Origin: Pirellulales bacterium
GTDB lineage: Bacteria > Planctomycetota > Planctomycetia > Pirellulales > JAICIG01
Assembly (NCBI GenBank): GCA_025927475.1
Contig: JAICLL010000029.1
Location: forward strand, 1-49,246
DNA length: 49,246 bases
Reading direction: 5' to 3'
Shown here piece by piece: positions 42,157 through 49,246 of this stretch. A program made the position numbers and the translations under genes. A model generated the notes under the pieces. It did no database searches. It was not told where the DNA came from and saw only the letters and a list, made by a program, of their open reading frames with translations. Position 1 is the first letter of the stretch; each line of letters starts with the position of its first letter.

Positions 42157-43524
42157 TCACTTGCTCACCTTCTTGCCGGTGCGGCGTTTGGCGATGTCTT
42201 TTTGCAGCATGTCGAACTGAGCCATGACCGATTCGAGCATCGGATCGCCGCCTTCGACCGAGGGTTTGGCCGGTGCGGCGGGCGCGGCCGGCTGCCGCGG
42301 CGCCGCGGCGGGCGGCGCGCTGTGCCGTTCCAGCAGCTTGCGCATCTGCTTGAGTTCTTTGGACCATTCGGCGCGCTCGGCGGCGGTTTGTTGCTTTTCG
42401 GCGGCGGCGGCTTCGGCCATCTCGACCACTCGCCGGCGAACCGTTTCCAACTCGGCCTCGAGCAAGGCCCGGTCTTTCTGCAGCTCGGCCAATTGGCGAC
42501 TGGCTTCTCCGCCGCCCGCTTTGGTTTGTTCCGAGCGTTCGATGAGCTGAGCACGGGCGGCGGCCAGTTCGCCCCGCACGGCGGCCAGCTCGGCGGTGGC
42601 ATCGATCAGCCGGCTGACCTGGTCGCGAGCACCGGCCAGATCGCGTTCCAGGCCAGAGCGCTGCTGTTCGAGTTGCGTGAGCTGCGCGCACATGTCGGCG
42701 GCCGCGGCGTCGGCTTCGGCGGAAGTGCGTTCGGGCTTGCGCAGCAATTCGGCCCGGACTTCAGCCAGTTCGGCGCGGACGGCAGCCAGCTCGGCGGTGG
42801 CGTCGGCCAGGCGGCTGATTTGTTCGCGGGCCACGGCCAGATCGCTCTCCAGCGCCGTCCGTTGATGCTCGGCATCGGCCAGCTGCGCGCACATCTGCGC
42901 CGCGGCCGCGTCGGCCTCGGCGGCGGTGCGCTCGGGCTGACGCAGCAGTTCGCCGCGGGCCTCCGCCAACTCGGCTCGCACGTGAGCCAATTCGAGTGTC
43001 GCCTCGCTGAGGCGTGAGATCTGCGATCGCGCCGCGGCCAGTTCTTGATCGAGCGCCTCACGTTGCTTCTCTTGCGCCTCGATTCGTGAAGTGAGCTCGT
43101 TGCGCTCTTGCTCGACGGCGGCCAACTGGCTGAGCACGGCTTCCGTCGCGGTACCCGTGTTGGCGTCGGGCGGACCGGCTTCGCGCAGCCGATCGAACTC
43201 GGCGCGGGCGCGTTCCAGTTCGGTCTGCGTGGCCTCGATCCGCGCCCGTTGTTCGTGCAATTGCTGAGCGTCGCTGGCGACGCTGCGCCGATAGTCTTCC
43301 AGCTTCTGACGCTCGGTTTCCAGCTCGCGCTGCTTGCGCCGCAGTTCACTGCGTTGATGCTCGAGGTTGAGACCGCGCTGTTCGAGGCTGGCGGCCAGCG
43401 AATCGAGCTCGTCGAGTTGCTGATTGAAAAACTCGTCGTAGGCGGCCCCGCCCGAGCGCAGCGCGCCCAGCGTCGTCTCGACGTGGTCCCAGCCAGCGGG
43501 TGGTGCAAGCAAGTCCGTGGTCAC
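42157..43524 (-). CDS. Long coiled-coil protein, first gene of the GTPase operon
   Basis: The 455-residue protein is almost entirely predicted coiled coil: heptad-rich Glu/Arg/Ala/Leu stretches from about 40 to 400 (LEQRGLNLEHQRSELRRKQR etc.), without signal or membrane segments. A Pro/Ala-rich part and a basic end (DMLQKDIAKRRTGKKVSK) follow. It contains a three-fold 67-residue internal repeat (see 42471-43053). Such a protein could be a scaffold or a tether between the membrane-bound SUMF1 protein and the GTPase; this is inference. The start is GTG 43524; no ATG or clear ribosome-binding site precedes it. It is the 5'-most gene of the minus-strand block, so the promoter should lie just upstream in 43525-43925. 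Confidence 0.75.
   Translation of the reverse strand: MTTDLLAPPAGWDHVETTLGALRSGGAAYDEFFNQQLDELDSLAASLEQRGLNLEHQRSELRRKQRELETERQKLEDYRRSVASDAQQLHEQRARIEATQTELERARAEFDRLREAGPPDANTGTATEAVLSQLAAVEQERNELTSRIEAQEKQREALDQELAAARSQISRLSEATLELAHVRAELAEARGELLRQPERTAAEADAAAAQMCAQLADAEHQRTALESDLAVAREQISRLADATAELAAVRAELAEVRAELLRKPERTSAEADAAAADMCAQLTQLEQQRSGLERDLAGARDQVSRLIDATAELAAVRGELAAARAQLIERSEQTKAGGGEASRQLAELQKDRALLEAELETVRRRVVEMAEAAAAEKQQTAAERAEWSKELKQMRKLLERHSAPPAAAPRQPAAPAAPAKPSVEGGDPMLESVMAQFDMLQKDIAKRRTGKKVSK
42471..43053 (-). repeat. Three-fold 201-bp tandem repeat coding 67-aa coiled-coil units
   Basis: Units begin at residues 158, 225 and 292 (LDQELAAARSQISRL, LESDLAVAREQISRL, LERDLAGARDQVSRL). 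They share the order AELAAVRAELAEVRAELL then RKPERTSAEADAAAADMCAQ. The first two are very similar; the third diverges in its second half. Confidence 0.85.
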
Positions 43525-43925
43525 GGCAATGGTGGAGTCGATCGTAGCTGCGAGTCAGCACATCTGAGCGGGCAAGAAAAGAGGTAGCCCCGCCTTGGCA
43601 ACTCTACGTTAGCCCTTTAGGGCGAGCAAACTTCGAGCGCGGAATAGAGCCATTTGCGAGCCCAACCGAGTGAGCGAGGATAAGATGGCTACCCATCGAG
43701 CGTTGCCGCGTCGCTCCTCGACGAAACCCACCTTGATGGGTGGCTCGATTGAAAAAACTCGGGTTTTTTAGGCGTTGCGAGCAGGCCACGCCCGGTGGGG
43801 CTACACCGGAAATTAATATTTTGGTAGTTTAGGGGTCTTGCATAAAATTTGCTATGTGCCAACATAGCCTGGGGCGACGAAATCGCGGAATCTCACACTA
43901 TTCTATTGCATCTAGGAGAAACATC
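43525..43925. other. 400-nt divergent intergenic region
   Basis: The gap separates the minus-strand GTPase operon from the plus-strand 16-Cys gene and must hold promoters for both. It contains small palindromes (GCCCT-TT-AGGGC at 43612; CCACC-TTGATG-GGTGG near 43730; AAAAAAC-TCGG-GTTTTTT at 43752-43769), an AT-rich patch at 43810-43857, and the inverted repeat at 43851-43868. No convincing gene was found. Confidence 0.7.
43851..43868 (+). promoter_or_regulatory. Inverted repeat, possible operator
   Basis: GCTATGT-GCCA-ACATAGC is a perfect 7-bp inverted repeat 57 nt before the 16-Cys gene, directly next to an AT-rich patch (TTGCATAAAATTTGC) that could be a promoter. Its size and place suit a repressor or activator site. 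Confidence 0.4.
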
Positions 43926-44426
43926 ATGTTGCGGAGTGTGCGTTTGTTTTCTGTTGTATTGGCTTTAGGGGCGCTGGCTTTGGCCGGCGAGGCCCAGGCG
44001 GCGGGTCGGCTGGTCGCGTTTCGTGCGGCTCGCGTCGCTGCCTTGGAAGCTTCGCTGCAAGCCCCTGCCCCGGCACCCGTGCCCGAAGCAGCCCCGGTCA
44101 ATGGCGCTGCCGTGAATGGCGCTCCCATGAGTGGCCCGGCGATGGGCGGCGCGTGCTGCTGCCCCACCCCTTGCATCAAGTATCGCCATCACGGTCATCA
44201 CAAGGTGTGCTGTGGTTGCGCGCCGTCGTATGAAACCGTACTTTGTGCGACGAATCCCAAGACCTGCTGCCCGGTGAACATTCCGGTATGCGTGCCGGGT
44301 TGCTGCACGGGCGCCCCCTCGATGACCTGCCATCACCACACGGTCCGTTATGAGTGGTGCTGTGGCTATAAGGTCACGGTGCGGTTCAAGCACAACGGCG
44401 ATGTCGTGGTGGTCAGCCGCGGTTAG
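43926..44426 (+). CDS. Exported 16-cysteine, His-rich protein
   Basis: The 166-residue product has a clear signal peptide (LFSVVLALGALALAGEAQAAG, cleavage after AQA). An Ala/Pro-rich linker follows, then a C-terminal domain of about 95 residues with 16 cysteines (CCC, CC, CC, CC, CC clusters) and His clusters HHGHHK and CHHH. It likely forms a disulfide-rich or metal-binding domain outside the cytoplasm. I do not recognise a named family. ATG 43926 follows AGGAGAAACATC, a good ribosome-binding site. It is unrelated in sequence to the 10-Cys protein at 6062. The 143-nt gap after it contains imperfect GC-rich stems only. Confidence 0.72.
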   Translation: MLRSVRLFSVVLALGALALAGEAQAAGRLVAFRAARVAALEASLQAPAPAPVPEAAPVNGAAVNGAPMSGPAMGGACCCPTPCIKYRHHGHHKVCCGCAPSYETVLCATNPKTCCPVNIPVCVPGCCTGAPSMTCHHHTVRYEWCCGYKVTVRFKHNGDVVVVSRG

Positions 44427-44569
44427 TCGAACGGTTCGCTCTCCAGTTAAGGCGGGCGAACCCTGTCGTTGAATTCGGATGGGCGGCTTCACCGCCGTGC
44501 GAGACTTGGCAGCTTCGTCGTGCGACGATGCCAGGCCGCCGGTGGTGCAGCCGCCTTTTTCTTTCTCTG

Positions 44570-45643
44570 CTACGACTTGGCCCATGCCTCGCGGAGAAAT
44601 CGCAGCCAGTTGCCGTGCAGAATAAGCGCCACATCCGCTTCGCTGTAGCCACGATTGCGAAGCATTTCGGGCAGGCGCTGCAAATCGGCGATGGTGTCGA
44701 GATCGCCGGGCGATTGTTCGCGGCCATAGCCGCCATCCAAGTCGGTGCCCACCGCCGCGTGCCGCGCGTTGCCGGCCAACTGGCAGACGTGATCGATGTG
44801 GTCGAGCATGTGCGCTAGCTTGACGCCCGCCTCTTCGGGCGTGGTTTTGCCGCGGATCCAGCCGGGCACCATCATCCAGGCGTCGAGTGCGGCGCCGATG
44901 ACTGCGCCACGTTCGATCAACGCCTTGATCTGCCGATCGTCGAATTGCCGCTGGTCGGGCACCAGCGCCCGGCAGTTGTTGTGGCTGGCCCAAACGGGTC
45001 CGTGAAAAATATCGAGCGCCTGCCAGAAGGCTTCGTCGCACAGGTGCGTGGCGTCGAGAATGATGCCAAGCCGCTGCATTTCGGCCAGCAACTCCCGCCC
45101 CGGCTGTTCCAGCGGAGCGGAAGCATGCGTGCCATAGGCATACCTGCCCGGCCCGTAGTGCGCGGGGCCGAGCGCCCGCAACCCCTCAGCATACGCCTGT
45201 TCCAAATGGGCGGGCGTGCGGATGCTGTCGGCGCCTTCCAGGCTCAACACATAGCCGATCGGGGCGCGATCGGGCGGGTTGTCTTGCCACAGCCGCACGT
45301 GCCGGTCGAGCGCCGCCACATCGCAAATCTGCACCATCTCGCCCGCCTCTTCCATCGCGCGGTACCAGGCGAGCTGTCCTTGCGTTTGCGCCCAGGCAAT
45401 CTCGGGGCTATGCCAGCCGGGCAAGGGGTTGTCGGGCTTGACATAGCGGGCAATCAGCGTCGCCACGCAGAGGCCCACCTGCCCGCGTCGCATTTCGGGC
45501 AACGACACTGTGCCTTTGGCCCGATCGACTTTATCGGTTCGGCCTTCTTCTCGCCGCCGGATTTCTGCCACGGGCCGCGTGAGGTCGCGGTTCCACTCCA
45601 GGGCGTTCATGCTCAGGTCAAGATGCGCGTCGAAAATCAACAT
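44570..45643 (-). CDS. Membrane dipeptidase family M19 peptidase
   Basis: The 357-residue protein matches renal-dipeptidase-type metallopeptidases. MLIFDAHLDLSMNA supplies the first His-x-Asp, IGYVLSLEGADSI the bridging Glu, ILDATHLCDEAFW and WASHNNCRAL the later His ligands, and VGTDLDGGYGRE the final Asp. It hydrolyses dipeptides or related amides with two zinc ions. No signal peptide is visible, so it is probably cytoplasmic. It lies 46 nt downstream of ferrochelatase on the same strand, and may be co-transcribed, though functions are unrelated. Confidence 0.92.
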   Translation of the reverse strand: MLIFDAHLDLSMNALEWNRDLTRPVAEIRRREEGRTDKVDRAKGTVSLPEMRRGQVGLCVATLIARYVKPDNPLPGWHSPEIAWAQTQGQLAWYRAMEEAGEMVQICDVAALDRHVRLWQDNPPDRAPIGYVLSLEGADSIRTPAHLEQAYAEGLRALGPAHYGPGRYAYGTHASAPLEQPGRELLAEMQRLGIILDATHLCDEAFWQALDIFHGPVWASHNNCRALVPDQRQFDDRQIKALIERGAVIGAALDAWMMVPGWIRGKTTPEEAGVKLAHMLDHIDHVCQLAGNARHAAVGTDLDGGYGREQSPGDLDTIADLQRLPEMLRNRGYSEADVALILHGNWLRFLREAWAKS

Positions 45644-45689
45644 GGAGCACTTTCATGGTTTTTGAAAATGGTGAAGTCCACCGAGGGAT

Positions 45690-46730
45690 TCATTTCGTCC
45701 GGCCCGAGAGACAACAGTCCGCGGGGCAGTCATCGTAGTCGGGTCCGAACTGGCCGATCGCGCGGCGCGGCGTGCCGGGCAGCACGCGCTCGACGATGAG
45801 TTCGTGGATCATCTCGACAAACTTCGGATGCGTTCCCACCGTCGCCGCGCGGATCATGTTTAGCCCCAGCTCGCCGCAGAGCCGCTGCGCTTCGGTATCG
45901 AGATCATACAGCACTTCAAGGTGATCTGACAGAAACCCCACCGGCGCGACGACGACATCGAGCGCCCCGGCAGACGCTTGCTGGCGCAGCTCCTCGAGAA
46001 TGTCGGGCCCGAGCCAAGGTTGCGCGGGTGGCCCGCTGCGGCTCTGATACACCAATCGCCAGTCGCTGATGCCCTCTTCGGTGGCGACCAACCGGCACGT
46101 CTCGCCAAGCTGCGCCTGATAACGGCAGTGGTCGGCCATCACCTGGGGAATGCTGTGCGCGGTGAAGATCAGCCGGGCAGCGCGGCGGCGGTCGAGCGAG
46201 ATTTGGCCGAGCGCCGCACGGACGCGGTCGGCGGTCGCCTCGATAAAAAGCGGATGGTTGTAGAACAGGCGCAGCTTTTCCACTTGCGGCGCTTGCGACC
46301 CGACCTCGGCTTGAGCCGCGGCGATATTTTCCAGATATTGCCGGCAGCCGGAATAAGACGCATAGGCCGAAGTGACTAAGGCCAACGCCCGGCGAACGCC
46401 GTCGTCGGCCATTTGCCGCAGCGTGGCGGGCAAAAGCGGATGCCAATTACGGTTTCCCCAGTAGATCGGCAAATGGGGGCCGGCAGCCGCCAGCCGAGCT
46501 TTTAAGGCCCCGATCAGGGCCAGATTTTGTTCGTTGAGCGGACTTCGACCGCCGAAATGGTAATAATGTTCGGCGACCTCGTGCATCCGCTCGCGGGGCA
46601 CATTCCTGCCGCGTAACACGTTTTCGAGGAAAGCAACGACGTCGGCGGGCCGGTCGGGTCCGCCAAACGAAACCAGCAGCAACGCGTCGTACGGCGGAAG
46701 ATGGTCTTGCTGCATCCTGCGATTATTCAT
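45690..46730 (-). CDS. hemH: Ferrochelatase
   Basis: The 346-residue enzyme has the ferrochelatase hallmarks: YDALLLVSFGGPDRPADVVAFLENV, the catalytic His in RLIFTAHSIPQVMAD, and the conserved PVGFLSDHLEVLYDLD with the metal-path Glu. It inserts ferrous iron into a porphyrin in heme synthesis; whether it uses protoporphyrin or coproporphyrin cannot be told. The start is ambiguous: ATG 46730 (MNNRRMQQD) or ATG 46715 (MQQDHLPPYD). It is transcribed divergently from the patatin gene and the earliest starts overlap by 2 nt. Confidence 0.93.
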   Translation of the reverse strand: MNNRRMQQDHLPPYDALLLVSFGGPDRPADVVAFLENVLRGRNVPRERMHEVAEHYYHFGGRSPLNEQNLALIGALKARLAAAGPHLPIYWGNRNWHPLLPATLRQMADDGVRRALALVTSAYASYSGCRQYLENIAAAQAEVGSQAPQVEKLRLFYNHPLFIEATADRVRAALGQISLDRRRAARLIFTAHSIPQVMADHCRYQAQLGETCRLVATEEGISDWRLVYQSRSGPPAQPWLGPDILEELRQQASAGALDVVVAPVGFLSDHLEVLYDLDTEAQRLCGELGLNMIRAATVGTHPKFVEMIHELIVERVLPGTPRRAIGQFGPDYDDCPADCCLSGRTK

Positions 46731-48624
46731 GAGGCCGCGACCGGCGGCAAGTTCTCCAGCCATCGGAAACACCGTGAGCGACCCGCGGCACGCATCGATC
46801 TACCAGCTTTTGCGGCATAGCCCGCTTTGTCACGGGCTGGCGGCGGACGAACTGCACCGCATTGCCGACGCGCTGCGGAGCGTCGACTACGCGGCGGGCG
46901 CGGTCGTGGCCCGACAGGGCGAACCGGGCCGCAGCATGTTCCTGGTCTCGCAGGGTCGCGTGCGCGTGACGTTGAGCCGCGATCACGAGCCGCCCCGGCT
47001 GCTGGCCTACCTGGGACGGGGCGATCATTTTGGCGATATGGCTCTGCTGGGCGACAAGGTACGCCCGGCAACCATCACCGCCGTGGTCGACAGTGAATTG
47101 CTGGAACTCGATCAAGAGCGATTCGATCAGCTTCTGGTCAGCGTGCCCGGCTTGGCGGCCAATCTCAGCCGGGCGTTGGTGCTGCGGCTGCGGCAAGAGA
47201 TGACGCGCCGCCGCCGGCGAGAGCGGCCGACCATCGTGGGTCTGGTGAATACCACCGCCCGCACCCAAGGGCTGATTCGCCATCTGGCGACCGCCTTGGC
47301 GGCCCGAGGTGAATCGTTCGAGGTGCTCACTGATCGCGTCGAAAAATGGCCGTCGGAGTCGGGCTACTTCATTGAGCGGATTCCTTCGGCGCCAACCGCC
47401 GGCGAGCGCGCGGCGCGCGTCCGTGCTCGCATCGAACAAGTGATCGGCCATCAAGGGCGAGTTTTGCTCGACTTGACGCAACAAAGCTCGCCCTCCGAGC
47501 TGGCCCTGTTGTTGGCCCCTTGCGAGGAAGTGTGGTGGCTGGTCGATTCGCGCTTTTCCCAGAGCGCGGTCGAACGACTTCAGACGCTGCTTGACACGGC
47601 GCCGCATCTGGGCCCGCGCATCCATTGGGTGTGGATTCTGCATCGCGACGAACGCTTTGCGCCGTATCTGCGCACGCCGCCTGTCATTGCGCCGATCGAT
47701 TTCAAAATCACGCTTGAAGACGCCGCCGAGCAGGCTTCGTGGCGCCAGCGGCAGGGCGTCGAGCGACTGGTTCGGCATCTGCGCGGTACGCGGCTGGGCA
47801 TCGCGCTGGGCGGTGGAGGAGCGCGCGGATTGGCTCATTTGGGCGTGCTGCGGGCCTTGGACCACGAGGGAATTCATTTCGACCTGGTGGCGGGCACCAG
47901 TTCCGGGGCCTTGATGGGGCTGGCCTATTGCGGCGGTTGGCGCCCCGATACGGCGATGGAATCACTGCGGACCGCGCTCACGCCCGCCCGGCTGTTTCGC
48001 CTGCTGCCCGGCGGCATGCGGTGGTATCTGTGGTCGAAGTATCGCCGCATGGCCTGGGACCTGATGCTGCGGCCCTATTTGCACGACACCCGGCTGGAAC
48101 AATTGCAGGTGCCGCTGTTGGTGCTGGCCGTCGATTTGATCAGTGGCGCTCAGGTGGTGCGCGAACGGGGCGACGCGGTTCATGCCGTGATGGAAAGCAT
48201 CAATCTGCCGTATTTTTCGAAGCCGATTTTGCGCGATGGCATGGCGCTGGTCGATGGCGGCGTGCTGAACAATTTGCCGGTCGATGTGCTGCCCGAGCGC
48301 GGGGCCGATTTCGTGGTGGGCGTCGATGTGGTGTCGAAGCTTCCGCCCGACTTCGCGGGCACGCCGGAGCATCCGCGCCGGGCGGGCGTGCTGGAAACGC
48401 TGCTTCGCGTGACGGAAGTTCAAGCGTTGGGCGTGACGTCGTTGCGAGCGCACGCGCTCGATTTGCTGATTGCGCCCGATACTTCGGATTATGAATTCGC
48501 CGATTTTACGCAGGCGCGCCAACTGGCCGAAGTGGGCGAGTGCGCGGCGCGCAGTGTTTTACCGAAGCTCAAAGAGCTGATCGGCCAACTTGAGGCCGAC
48601 GCCACCCGAGCACTGACCAAATGA
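46729..48624 (+). CDS. cNMP-binding patatin-like phospholipase (NTE-type)
   Basis: The protein of up to 631 residues has an N-terminal cyclic-nucleotide-binding-type domain (about 30-145; GEPGRSMFLVSQGRVRVTL, GDHFGDMALLG). A central region of unknown fold follows, then a patatin lipase domain from about 355: LGIALGGGGARGLAHLGVL, nucleophile motif GTSSG (about 390), and the catalytic DGG in VDGGVLNNLPVDVLP. It would hydrolyse phospholipid or lysophospholipid acyl chains, controlled by the ligand-binding domain, as in neuropathy-target-esterase-like proteins. The start is ATG 46729 or, more conservatively, GTG 46774. Its stop codon overlaps the 3' end of the opposite-strand tRNA. Confidence 0.9.
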   Translation: MRPRPAASSPAIGNTVSDPRHASIYQLLRHSPLCHGLAADELHRIADALRSVDYAAGAVVARQGEPGRSMFLVSQGRVRVTLSRDHEPPRLLAYLGRGDHFGDMALLGDKVRPATITAVVDSELLELDQERFDQLLVSVPGLAANLSRALVLRLRQEMTRRRRRERPTIVGLVNTTARTQGLIRHLATALAARGESFEVLTDRVEKWPSESGYFIERIPSAPTAGERAARVRARIEQVIGHQGRVLLDLTQQSSPSELALLLAPCEEVWWLVDSRFSQSAVERLQTLLDTAPHLGPRIHWVWILHRDERFAPYLRTPPVIAPIDFKITLEDAAEQASWRQRQGVERLVRHLRGTRLGIALGGGGARGLAHLGVLRALDHEGIHFDLVAGTSSGALMGLAYCGGWRPDTAMESLRTALTPARLFRLLPGGMRWYLWSKYRRMAWDLMLRPYLHDTRLEQLQVPLLVLAVDLISGAQVVRERGDAVHAVMESINLPYFSKPILRDGMALVDGGVLNNLPVDVLPERGADFVVGVDVVSKLPPDFAGTPEHPRRAGVLETLLRVTEVQALGVTSLRAHALDLLIAPDTSDYEFADFTQARQLAEVGECAARSVLPKLKELIGQLEADATRALTK

Positions 48625-48696
48625 CCCCGACGGGATTCGAACCCGTGTTGCAGGCGTGAAAGGCCTGTGTCCTAGACCAGGCTAGACGACGGGGCC
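48622..48696 (-). tRNA. tRNA-Glu (anticodon TTC)
   Basis: The reverse strand folds as a 75-nt cloverleaf. The acceptor GGCCCCG pairs with CGGGGTC (one G-T pair), with discriminator A. The D arm contains AGCCTGGTCTAGGAC, the anticodon loop is CTTTCAC giving TTC, and the T arm contains GGGTTCGAATCCC. CCA is not encoded. The last three nucleotides overlap the stop codon of the convergent phospholipase gene. Confidence 0.93.
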
Positions 48697-48824
48697 AGCG
48701 GCGTTGCCGATGGTACGGCGAGCCAGTCGGGTGTATAACGGTCGGCGGCCTGTGCCGTCAAGTATCACCGCCCGCGGGAATTTTCCTAACCGTGTGGTGC
48801 TGGTGGTCTTCAGGCAACCCCTGC

Positions 48825-48846
48825 GGCACAGCCGCGGGGCTGTGCC
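48825..48846 (+). repeat. Perfect hairpin GGCACAGCC/GGCTGTGCC
   Basis: A 9-bp perfect stem with loop GCGG lies in the 243-nt gap between the tRNA and csrA. It may be a dispersed palindromic repeat or terminate the csrA transcript. There is otherwise no gene-like feature in this gap. Confidence 0.7.
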
Positions 48847-48939
48847 ACATGCCTGCGGGGATTTGGGTCAGGGCGCGGACACAGCGCGGAGAAAAAATTC
48901 TCAGACAGAGGCTAGGCAAGAACGCGCCGCGCGGGTAAA

Positions 48940-49191
48940 TTAACTCGCGGTTGAAGCGCCGGGCGTGGTTCCTTCCCCGCTGGCTGGTCCTTTTTTTCCG
49001 GGTTCACTGCTTAATGGACCATTGCTGTTTGCCCGATGAATGGCGTCATAGACTTCTCGGCGATGAACGGGCACCTCTTTCGGCGCTTCCACCCCCAAGC
49101 GAACCTTGTCGCCACGGATCTCGACAACGACAATCGTGATGTCGTTGTTGATCACGATACTCTCGTTCTTTTTACGGGATAAAACCAACAT
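48940..49191 (-). CDS. csrA: Carbon storage regulator CsrA
   Basis: The 83-residue protein begins with the CsrA core MLVLSRKKNESIVINNDITI, followed by VVVEIRGDKVRLGVEAPKEVPVHRREVYDAIHRAN, including Arg44-type RNA-contact residues in HRREVY. It dimerises and binds GGA-containing hairpins in mRNAs to change translation or stability. The usual length is about 60-65 residues; this one carries a Gly/Ser/Thr/Pro-rich tail of about 25 residues. ATG 49191 is preceded by AGGAAC. The upstream region up to the window edge (49192-49246) looks like the 5' untranslated part. Confidence 0.96.
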   Translation of the reverse strand: MLVLSRKKNESIVINNDITIVVVEIRGDKVRLGVEAPKEVPVHRREVYDAIHRANSNGPLSSEPGKKGPASGEGTTPGASTAS

Positions 49192-49246
49192 CGCCTAGTT
49201 CCTTCGCTTCGTGTCTCGGCCTTCCTTAGGGAGCGTCCTCCTTGGA

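Noticed and set aside
43752..43769. AAAAAAC-TCGG-GTTTTTT hairpin as an intrinsic terminator
   Set aside because: It lies upstream of both flanking genes, which diverge from this region, so no transcript should end here; the stem is almost all A-T.
48704..48943. 79-codon plus-strand frame between tRNA-Glu and csrA
   Set aside because: Arg-rich, crosses the perfect hairpin at 48825-48846 and overlaps the csrA 3' end; no sign of a real gene.

Overview
The window is about 49 kb of GC-rich bacterial DNA that looks planctomycetal, probably Pirellulales-like. Three separate genes encode prepilin-type N-terminus + DUF1559 proteins. An ECF sigma factor sits directly upstream of a Hanks-type kinase carrying the N-terminal extension typical of planctomycete sigma/kinase pairs. 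DUF1573 proteins, SUMF1-type proteins and many short palindromic intergenic repeats are also present. I ran no database search; family names rest on motifs read in the translations.

Layout. 1-2.3 kb: end of a DUF4129 protein with a 15-bp tandem repeat, then an aldehyde dehydrogenase. 2.4-10.1 kb: two paralogous PIG-V-like membrane glycosyltransferases bracket a tightly packed secreted/lipoprotein cluster (an unidentified anchored exported protein, two DUF1573 proteins, a 10-Cys mini-protein, a DUF1559 pseudopilin), followed by an LRR lipoprotein. 10.2-18.7 kb: small MscS channel, phosphomannose-isomerase-like cupin, Uma2 nuclease, TIM-barrel sugar isomerase, hypothetical gene, 2OG-Fe(II) oxygenase, protein kinase, a twice-frameshifted remnant, and a CPA1-type antiporter. 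18.9-23.7 kb: two DUF1559 genes, a tiny membrane protein and a BASS transporter sharing a duplicated promoter/leader, and a broken DUF1186/SEC-C gene. 24-29.8 kb: sugar-binding lipoprotein and permease with no adjacent ATPase, then the sigma/kinase pair with a 128-bp inverted-repeat element between them. 29.8-38.1 kb: nuclease, phosphopantetheinyl transferase, LolD-like ATPase, repeat islands, 6-phosphogluconate dehydrogenase, an exported carboxypeptidase-regulatory-like protein, AIM24, and a frameshifted HicA-like gene with its partner.

38.1-43.5 kb (minus strand) is the most interesting block: coiled-coil protein, membrane-anchored SUMF1 protein, zinc-ribbon GTPase and a GTPase-associated (GAP1-N2-like) protein, with overlapping or 20-nt junctions, followed by a retropepsin-like protease. 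It resembles the GTPase-centred conflict/signalling systems predicted by comparative genomics and is the best candidate for an undescribed system. 43.9-49.2 kb: 16-Cys exported protein, M19 dipeptidase, ferrochelatase, cNMP-binding patatin phospholipase, tRNA-Glu(TTC) and csrA.

Three independent genes are interrupted by frameshifts (17.0-17.4, 23.0-23.7 and 37.6-37.8 kb). They could be pseudogenes or residual indel errors in the assembly. At least six families of short dispersed palindromic repeats occur, one of them inserted in frame inside a coding gene.
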